Origin: Mastigias papua
Taxonomy: Eukaryota; Cnidaria; Scyphozoa; Rhizostomeae; Mastigiidae
Direction: 5' to 3'
Assembly (NCBI GenBank): GCA_964019165.1
Contig: OZ025279.1
Coordinates: forward strand, 9,698,617 to 9,762,616
Length of the DNA stretch: 64,000 nucleotides
This document shows, piece after piece, positions 39,852 to 64,000 of the stretch. The position numbers and the translations under genes were made by a program. Position 1 is the first letter of the stretch. Each line of letters starts with the position of its first letter. The notes below the pieces were generated by a model. The model had not been told where the DNA came from. It searched no databases and saw only the letters and a list, made by a program, of their open reading frames with translations.

Positions 39852-41157
39852 GATTTCCTTGACAAATAACACGGTACTGAGCTGTTATTACTATATCGGA
39901 GAGCTGTCCGTGCGAGAACTTCAGGTTACTACAAATATATTCTTGCCCGTATGCAGCGAACGGTGACTTGATTAATAATGAAAGGTTTAAACACGTTCAA
40001 GTCGACAGAAAGTTCAAAATCCTTGCATTTGATTGGTTGAATTCAATCAGGCTATCGTAAGACCACAGGGATACACCTAGCCCATTGACAAGAATTTCCA
40101 CCGCAGCGTAAAATTACGGATGGTGAATGCCACTCCCCGTAGCCCAAGTTGTCTCACAGAAGGTAAAAAGGTTATGTTCATTCCCAGTTATGTTTGTTGC
40201 AGCTGAGTTCCACTTTAAAATCCAACTGATTTGTAGTCCGTGCACATTCACGATGCCCACGCCTTCAGACCTTGATGGAAGGACGATCCTAAGTCATCAA
40301 AATGGTCCAAGAATATTATTAGCTGCAAGATTCCTATTCTGGCAAACAGAAACGGAGGAATACATACATCTTTAATAAAATACAATAACAAATAAACATG
40401 TTTTATGTTGAATGCAGGCCTCAGCAAAATTCTAACTCGTTTTATAAATTGTATTTTTAGTTTACATCAAAAGGGAACCCCTGAGATGTGATGCAGGAGA
40501 ATTCGCCCCTCTGCCTTTTCCAAGACTGCAAGGGGATGAAAAGTGCACTTCTCTGACAAGAGTATTGCTAGTTGCATCAATTTAAGGATTTACCGCGAAA
40601 CTTTCCCAAGATTAAATCGGGGAGCAACCACTGGCTCTTGAAGACCTGTCTTTTAGACTTCGTCAATATAAGACCTCGGTTTTATGTCGAATAAAAATCA
40701 TTCTAAATGTCTGCAAGTTATTAGAGAGAGCATAAGTAAGTATCCTCGCTAAAAGGCATTCTCCAATGTTTGGAACTGTATGAAACTAACCTTCACTCTT
40801 ATTGGATGACTCATGCTAGCAGGTAGGAGTTTGATCAACATCTGTAATGTACAAAGGGGCATATGAAATATGAATGGGTTCTCAATCAAAGCATTGGTCT
40901 TTATCAGATAGCTACATAGCGTGTATTGAAATGGGAATAAGTTAACAGTTTGGTTTTAAACATGGGCGATTTCTAGGATGTTTTACAAGGGGACCTCTCC
41001 AAATGCAATGTCAGGAAAGAGTGTGTCTTGCTGGGACCACAACCATTTTTTCCTCAAAGATACAAATATGACAGTTTAGTATAGTCAAGCTAAACAGTGT
41101 AACCAACAATTTACAGCCTTCTAAAAACAAACAGTCATATACAATTCTTTTAATCAC
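39852..41157. other. 5' flank of the receptor gene
   Basis: No exon recognised. It should contain the 5' UTR and promoter of the minus-strand receptor, but I see no clear TATA or initiator that would fix the start site. Confidence 0.4.
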
Positions 41158-41307
41158 CAAGCCCGTAGCCAAGAGGGGCCTGGGGGCAAGCCCCTGGACT
41201 TGTGAAATTTGACTGTATGCCTCCCCGAAAGACATGAATTATATAAAAATACGTATTACGTATATTGGCTGTGCCCCCCTTTTGAATTCAAGCTGGCTAC
41301 GGGCCTG
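41158..41307. mobile_element. Short MITE with AGCCCGTAGCCA-type inverted ends
   Basis: Left AGCCCGTAGCCA near 41160 and right TGGCTACGGGCCT at about 41294-41306 form the inverted repeat of a ~150-bp element. No coding. Confidence 0.75.
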
Positions 41308-44300
41308 TTTATCACCTCTTCTAATCACTTCATTTAATCACTTTTCGGCGTCAAGGTATTCAATCATAAAGAACTCAAAAAGTTTATATCAGTTTCAAAT
41401 CATTGTACGATAGCGCTTCAGCCGCAGCTTGTTCTTAATTTCTTCCTAATTTCTCATCAACTTTGAGGCTCGTGTTCTTAGAAAATTGTTCTTATAACAA
41501 ACATCAAGATCTTCGATAACAATACCTTTTAAACTTGAAATGGACAGTGGGGAAGCTTTGAATGAAAGACAAGATCATTGCAGTATGGGGTGGGGGCTTC
41601 GTCTCCAAAATGATTTTTGATGTTAACAAGGAGACGCCGCCTGAGCCCCCTTCGACATCACCCCTGGTTTTGAACTGAAGCGTTCCCTTTATAATCCTTG
41701 GGCTTTAAATGACAACTGGATCTATTGTACAGTGAATTTGGCAAAATTCAAAAAGGGGATCACAAAAGGCACTTGTACTAATAATAATGTCATAGTGACA
41801 TCAGAATTTTAATTTATGTTTTGCTTTTCATAAACATTACTCTTATTCAAGAGCTTGAGAGAACAGCAAATATAAGCAGAGAAGAGAAGAAAAAGCCTAG
41901 AGATAAACAGCATATGAAGGGCACTTTTTGCCCCATCTGTCCCCCGCTATCCAAGGGCAGGGGGGCTGTCCCCCCTCGCCCCCGTGCTCCGGCATCCCTC
42001 AGTTGAAATGCATGGATGAAGTTCTACGTTTTGAATGGGGTGCTTAATCCAGAGCAGAGCTGCCACTCGGAAGGTAGTAACTTCAAAAACACTTAGGCTT
42101 TTGGAAGAAAACAGAAGGAAATGTGAAGATAGAGGTGAGAATGTGGCGGTAGTAACATTGTTCCCGAACAATAGTAAGAGTCACTTGTCAGGTTTTACAC
42201 TCTAAATAGTTGATTCAGAATTAGCATCAGATGGACAGTCGTGATCATTTGATACGGTGGAAGCTGGATACTCAAGTGAAAATCTTGTGATGAGTGAACA
42301 AGTACTACTGGTTTTTTGGTGAACAAGTGCTATTGGTTTTTCAATAATTGAACGGTCTTCAGCCCTCCACTTTTTGCCATCCGGCGATTTTTCTACCCCA
42401 TCACTTCCTAGACGTAGCTCAGGGGTGGCGCTAGAAACGAAAAGCTGATGTGTGTCCCACTTTCTATTTCGCGCCGCCGTGCCTTGACACAAGAAGACAT
42501 TGACAAGTGAAATAGTGTCAACAGGTGTCTAACAGCGGAAAGATAGCCTGGGGCCCGGTCATAGTCAGGAAATGCTGGAGGCGGAGAGGGATAGGGACGT
42601 CAGCTTGCCGATATTTTTGAATAAGCAGTTGTCTACTCAATATTGATAAATAAAATAGCGTATGTATTGATTAAGTGCGTCTTCAATGCTGATGAAGGTC
42701 AGTGTCATTAAATCTAAATGGGTGCACATCAAAATTATCTTCTAAACATTGAAAATGCAACCATTCATTTCATGTCGATTTTCGGGCACGAATCTCAAGG
42801 ACAAATTTTGGAAAAAATGGGGGAACTACTTCTTACACCTCCAAATTAACCATTTTTAATATAGCTGCACTCCCTTGAGGTACAACAGATTGCAACCGGA
42901 AGGTGCTTTAGAATTTGACGTGGAAGTAAATTCGACCAGTGAGACGTCTAGAGCTGTTGACAAGTCCACATGGAGTAATTGCTTGAAAGTTTACCAAAAC
43001 TGTTTATAGTTGTCAGCAACTGCTGTTCGATCCCAATTTTCCAACGCTGATCGATAAGCCAAACTAATGTGTCACTGCATGCAAGGCACATGTCAATGTA
43101 GAGTTCTTTGTCCAGTCCAGATATCCATGCAAATTTAAACAAAAGAAAGAACGCCTCTTTGTGAGAAGATTGGAATTTCAGATTTGTTAAGCAGTACAAC
43201 CACTTTCTTTTAAAAAAACCTAAAAAAACGTTTATTGAAACTGTCAAGAGATATGACAAATAGATAAACTGTATGTAGCATGTTGTTAGCAATGCTAGAA
43301 GCGTACTGAAAAGCCTGAGTGTTGACTGTGTATCAGAACCACAGCCAGTCCTTTCTTTCCTTTCCGTGGTGTCTGTCATGTGACGTAGAGATCATGAATC
43401 TCTACTTTTGTCTTAAAATGCAGAAAGTAAGACTTAAATTACAAAAAGAAAAGAAAAGGAGCCATAAAGGGTTCCGTGGAAGGGGAATCGGGCGCCATTT
43501 TGAACAAATCAATCTTTTCCAGAGAAAAATTACATCAGCAAAAGTAGACAGCAAACACCAATGACGAAGTATTGTCATAGAAATGTGTTGCCCATTTACA
43601 TGAGCAATTTTCTGTTTTCATTGAACACTTATTATAGAAGACTTGATGCTCGTGTACACGAGCAAGGGAACCAGTTATAGAGAATTATAATAGAAAATTG
43701 CTTATGTAAATACGGCCTAAGACAGGATACTATGACACTATAAACATTCTGAGTTTCAATGGGAACCTCTATGAAATACTTGCACATAATTCATTCGAAT
43801 TTAACAGCAATGAATTGAATGAACGGAATCCATAATTCTCCATTTTTGTCTAAACTCTTTTAGCAGGCCCCATATAAGGTGGTTCCTTATAATAAAACTT
43901 TAAGTAAAGTATTCGCCGACAGAGAAATATTATTGCAGGATGATAATCCTTGCAGAATACATATGACAACTCATGATTTCAAAGACCAAAGAGATCAGTG
44001 GTCGCCTGGTAGCTCTACATTGTAAATTGCATTTACAACGACTGTGAGCTATATAAAAAATTGTGTTTTTACCACGGGGGTACAGGGATCACAAATGCCC
44101 TTATTTGTTGTATCATGTTGAAGGATGACAACAAAAATTTCCCCAGAATTCAACCAAGAGCCAAAATCTATTGGAACTCCAAACAAGGAAGGTGGAAAGC
44201 CGAGTTGTGTTATCCAGCGACGTCACTTCCCTACTTGCAATCGTTCTTTTAAACTTACAACTACAGCAGGTGCATGTATTGCAATGCAATCAAGTCAAGT

Positions 44301-44669
44301 TTTTATTGCAACATATTTCAACAAAAGATTACATGCATAATTGATGTTGAAAATCGAACGATAGCTCTCTTCAGTAGTCATGCGATTGGTTGGGCGGCCG
44401 CTCGTACGATAGCCAAACCATTTGGAGACTCCTCTTAGCTTCCCGGTTAGCATATGGAGAAAGTGTCTATGAAAGATGCGTTCAGTATGTGGTTAATATT
44501 ACAATGGATTCTGACTTTTACTGTACAAGCCAAAACTATCCATGCAATGAAAGATTTACGCCTTATTTTTGTTATAAGAAACTACATATCTATATGTAGT
44601 CAACCAAATATTTAAGGAACTTGTAGATACAACTTGAGATCAAATTCATAAGGAGTATTTCAATACTAC
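41308..44669. other. Intergenic region with one unassigned open frame
   Basis: No conserved domain recognised. It includes C-rich and G-rich runs at 41938-41993 and the open frame at 42948-43379. Nothing else is supported. Confidence 0.4.
42948..43379 (-). CDS. Uncharacterised 143-residue open frame with two hydrophobic stretches
   Basis: The frame starts MTDTTERKERTGCGSDTQS, followed by a long hydrophobic region (LFSTLLALLTTCYIQFIYLS...) and a second weaker one. A minus-strand YY1-like motif, CAAAATGGCGCC, lies at 43491-43502, about 112 bp upstream of the ATG, as often seen near animal promoters. I do not recognise the protein. It could be a first exon, a lineage-specific gene or chance. 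Confidence 0.2.
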   Translation of the reverse strand: MTDTTERKERTGCGSDTQSTLRLFSTLLALLTTCYIQFIYLSYLLTVSINVFLGFFKRKWLYCLTNLKFQSSHKEAFFLLFKFAWISGLDKELYIDMCLACSDTLVWLIDQRWKIGIEQQLLTTINSFGKLSSNYSMWTCQQL

Positions 44670-45128
44670 CACACGTTTTTTTTATAAGGAACCACTTTAT
44701 AAGGAACCTAAATGTAGAAGGCCGAAATATTTAAAGAACTTATGCTACTAAAGGAAAAATCCCTTAGGAACTTTTCATTTTCGAATTCCGAGTGCTGTAC
44801 TCAGATGCAAGTGAAGATTACATTATATTGGATGATATCAATGGAGTAGACATGATACTTCTTGATTGAAATTATGCTTTTGCATATATAATACTTATTT
44901 CCTGACGCATGTGTGCTTTTGAGGTTGAGTTCCAGTCATAATTAAAGGTAAAATTCAGAATTTCAATGCTTTTCTAGTGTCTGTGCCATTTTGTGGCACT
45001 CTATGTGCAGTGAAAATTAAGGAACTATTAAGGAACTTTTAGTACTAGAATTTGATAAAAAGAGGTCGGAAAATAAGGAACTTTTAGAACTAGGCCTTAA
45101 GCTAGGTTCCTTATAAAAAAAGCGTGTA
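44670..45128. mobile_element. MITE family A copy 5, best-preserved ends
   Basis: Left CACACGTTTTTTTTATAAGG and right CCTTATAAAAAAAGCGTGTA form a near-perfect ~24-bp inverted repeat. The interior includes ccactttataaggaacctaa near the left end and ggaactaggccttaagctag near the right. Confidence 0.88.
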
Positions 45129-45254
45129 TCACTGCAAAAAATATAAAATTAAGCAACCAAATTGAGATGAGTTGTATGCAATCTTTGAAGCAAGTGTCTC
45201 ATAGAAGGACGGCGTTGAAACTGTTAATGCCCTTAGTGTTATGTATTAACACGT

Positions 45255-45530
45255 AAAGCCCAGTTCAAACAACCGAACATTTCACCCAACATTCACTGAA
45301 CATCTAAGTTCAGTGAAGAGGAGGATTGTTTGACCACCATGTTCAATCACTCAAGAATGTGTTCAGCGATGTTGGGTGGAATTTGTTCAGGATCAAAAAC
45401 GAGCCAACACTTTATACAGCATTTCTATTGCTTTCAAGTTGACACCTAGACTGAATATCATCAAACACGTAACATCAAATGTTGGATGAAATGTTGGGGT
45501 GAAATTTTGGATCGATTGACCAGGGGTTAA
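45255..45530. mobile_element. MITE-like element with caacatt-rich inverted ends
   Basis: The left part, cgaacatttcacccaacatt, is the imperfect inverse of aaatgttggggtgaaatttt at the right. Related text (atgttggatgacccaacata) occurs near 58180-58200. Confidence 0.5.
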
Positions 45531-45649
45531 CACTTACAATATCTTTAGTACTAAATGCGCGGATACAAATGAAGGACCGGATACGCTAGTAATTTAGTGA
45601 AAGTGAAAACAGGTCAAAATAAGGAACTTTAATAACAAGGCCTTCAGCT

Positions 45650-46035
45650 GCAGACTTTTTATGCGAAAATATAGTCTGTAAGAGTATTAAGGCTCAAAAT
45701 CGCTGACACTTCAGACTAATTCAAGAATAATGCAAGGGTCAAACCTAATCAAGGTTTAGATACTATGGCTATTTGCGTTTTCTTTAAAAAACAAGAGGAG
45801 TATGAGTTTTACTTTTCTGGTCATGGGATTAAGCAACTTATCAGGAGTGTCAGTTACTGACGTTTTACTATAAGAATATAGTCAATACCAGTATTAAAAC
45901 TGAAAATCGTTAATTTAAGAATAAATTAAGAATAATCCTAGACTCGAAAGAAAAAGTTTTAAAAGAATACTAAGGCTCCGCGAAACATTAGGTATTCGTA
46001 TAAATAAAACTGTGCAAGTTAATGTGTGTATACAA
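45650..46035. mobile_element. MITE family B copy
   Basis: Shares aaggctcaaaatcgctga and the end ttaggtattcgtataaataa with the copies at 36860-37045 and 56445-56640. Confidence 0.6.
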
Positions 46036-46667
46036 ACAAAATGGAAACGAGGTTAAAGTTCTGCGGAGCCTAGGCAGACCCAGTCAGCTTCAGCATTTAC
46101 CTCCTCTGACAGAGAAAATGAAAGATCATAGACAATTTTTCCTCTCACGAGATTCACATACTCCACTCGAGTGTCTCGAACGGGAAGGCAAAGTCTAGCT
46201 CTGTTTGCTACATATCTCGTTGGCTTTAGGAAGACAATAATTATGCTTGAAACCAAGAAACCAATAAAACGTCGACGCCAACCACGCATTAAACGAAAAT
46301 TTGAAGTACAAAGGGCTGTTGGATTCCCACGATGGGCAACCAAGATTAGGGAGGATTGTGATATGACAGGAGCTGAAAATTCACAAAAAGTAACAATAGA
46401 CATGAAAGCACTGTATTGAAACTGTTCTTTTCACTACCAATAGCCACGTTGTTTTTTCGTTTCTCAGGAGACCAAGTTGCCGTCAAACAATTTTCTTGCA
46501 CTAAATAATCAAATCGAATGAACATTTACAAAGTGTTTAGTTAAGGACATTTGAGGGACTTATTTTGTTCGTAGTTTTTTCCAGTTTGATACAGAATTTT
46601 CGCGCAAAAACAGATTTGTCAAATTTACCTTTGAAATCAATCTGCCTATATTTCTTAAATGCTTCTG

Positions 46668-46979
<312 letters not shown>

Positions 46980-47110
46980 AAAATAAAACTTACCACTACG
47001 TTAGTTTGAACACTCTCGGTAGGTGGTTGAATTATGGCATTCGACTACATTCACGCTCAACTGAGCTGCACTGATGAGCCATGAATGGCGAAACTTTGCG
47101 TAAAGTCTGT

Positions 47111-48534
<1,424 letters not shown>

Positions 48535-48735
48535 TCTCGTCTTCTACACTTTAGTTGTTCCGTCATTCTACAACTTCAGTTGTCCTATCTTCTGCATCTC
48601 TAGATAGATGTTCCATTTTCTACATCTTTACATGTTCCATCTTCTACAGTTATAGTTGTACTGTCTCCCACATTTCTAGATGCTCCATTTTCTACATCTT
48701 TAGATGTCCTGTCTTCTGCACCTAAAGATATTACG
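48535..48735. repeat. Degenerate ~25-bp tandem repeat
   Basis: Variants of ttctacatctttagatgttc repeat about eight times with many substitutions. Confidence 0.8.
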
Positions 48736-49714
48736 TCCTCTAGCAGCAATACTAAAACATCCTACTAGATCCTTGAGATAGTAGGTCTTTTCCTACATTC
48801 GAGACCATTACCCCCTTTCCCGATTTCTTTCTTCAGTCAATATGCGCAGTATGAGTGGGCCATATAATACTTAAGTGGAAAGGCACTGCTTGTTCCCCCA
48901 TCCCGCAACCACTGCTAAGAACCAGGAAAACCTCAAGTAATATTTGATACTAAGATTTCAAATAGAAATCTCAAAGCTCATACACTACGCAAAAACTTTG
49001 ATAAGGAAAATCTCGATTTACCTAAACAACAACGCTATGTAAAGACTTAGGGTGCTACACTTCTAATCTACACGCATGATCTGAATGAATGATTTCCAGA
49101 AAGCTTCTCTCAAATCCGTGCAAATGTCTAGAGCAGTGACTTTTTGGTGCATTTGTCAACACTGATTTCAGCAACCCTCCACAGTGGCGGATTTCTGCGA
49201 ATTCTTTTTTCGGGAAGAGGACATCGGTGGTGGATCTGCAGACTGTTGTAAAATAGAATTGTCCGCCATATATAGTTTAGTTCACGGAACAGTCTCACTT
49301 TATGCCAACATGTCAAACAATTTGTTCCAAGTGACAACTATCCCCTCCCCAACGGTTCCCTACAAACTGTCATTGACCCTTTCTGACTTAAAGCAATGCA
49401 AAACCATTTTTTGACTTAATCTCACTCAACACAGCAACGATTAGACACGGGGCAAAGAAAACGACAGTAGTCTTTTCTATACAAAGGTATTATCTACGCC
49501 CTACGCGTTGCCACTTATTCTTTAGACATAAAAAAAGGACTGGACTGAACCTGTCATACTTTTCAATCAGATATAATAACGGTTATGCCGTCCCTATGAA
49601 CTTGCAATCAAGTTAAAGATCTACTGGCTATTGCCATAATCCTCTACAATACCTTAATAGTTCCTCAAGAGCTATAAACGTCTTATCACTATTTACCGTA
49701 TTAAAAAGCGATTT

Positions 49715-63734
<14,020 letters not shown>

Positions 63735-64000
63735 CTGGGAGAAAAGGAGAGTGATTTTGAAGTTCAGAGTCAAAATGTTAAATACTTTTTACAAATAAAA
63801 CTACCAAATAATAGGTATGCAATTGGTGAATCTAGGAATATTCATAAGAGCTATAACGCATTTACAAACTCAGTACAACTTTGTGGCTAACTGATTAAAT
63901 CTACAAATTTGCAAATCCAGATGTAATTTTCTGAACAAATCATATAAAATTGATGTTCAAAAAGTTCCATATTGCTAGACTATGATAAAAGGTTCTTGGG
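63735..64000. other. BRIX1 intron upstream of the exon at 63661-63734, to the right edge
   Basis: Acceptor CTTTTCTCCCAG|TT borders the exon. No further BRIX1 exon is recognised before the edge. The plus-strand frame at 63669-63890 is antisense to the exon and is not a gene. Confidence 0.6.

Noticed and set aside
46053..46403. 116-codon minus frame with a hydrophobic stretch
   Set aside because: No motif, overlapped by a plus frame of similar length, and next to a MITE. Most likely chance.

Overview
The window is nuclear DNA of an invertebrate metazoan. It has small phase-matched exons with GT/AG borders, AT-rich introns, long (TA)n and (CA)n tracts, and many animal-type transposons and MITEs. 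The species cannot be fixed from the sequence. Two host genes are recognisable, both on the minus strand: a complete LDL-receptor-family gene (21247-39851, 18 coding exons, 1000 codons predicted) and the 3' part of the ribosome-biogenesis gene BRIX1 (49715-63734, 5' exons beyond the right edge). Most other open frames are shadows or chance.

Positions 1-13.7 kb are a block of mobile elements. A BEL/Pao LTR retrotransposon (minus) runs off the left edge. Its reading frame is open everywhere in the window except for one 5'-truncated LINE inserted into pol with a 6-bp target duplication. Next is a 3.8-kb DNA transposon (6046-9876) with ~62-bp terminal inverted repeats and two convergent, apparently intact genes: a THAP-DDE transposase (+) and a SWIM/YqaJ-type nuclease (-). 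After it comes a Gypsy-type element (minus) with gag, protease, RT and RNase H but no integrase.

Positions 13.7-21.2 kb hold tandem repeats and MITEs. At 21.2-39.9 kb lies the receptor gene: signal peptide, eight LDL-A repeats, two EGF, one YWTD propeller, one EGF, a two-exon Thr-rich stalk, an extra ninth LDL-A repeat, a TM helix and a 97-residue tail. This matches the VLDLR/ApoER2/lipophorin-receptor plan except for the ninth LDL-A. The tail has a FENINY motif where relatives have FDNPVY. Positions 39.9-49.7 kb are intergenic, with MITEs, microsatellites and one unassigned small frame. Positions 49.7-63.7 kb are BRIX1, whose last intron (~10 kb) is filled with MITEs, a SINE and simple repeats.

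The host genes are unrelated in function: one is an endocytic lipoprotein-type receptor, the other a nucleolar 60S assembly factor. The most system-like object is the two-gene THAP/YqaJ transposon. The most unusual host feature is the membrane-proximal ninth LDL-A exon.
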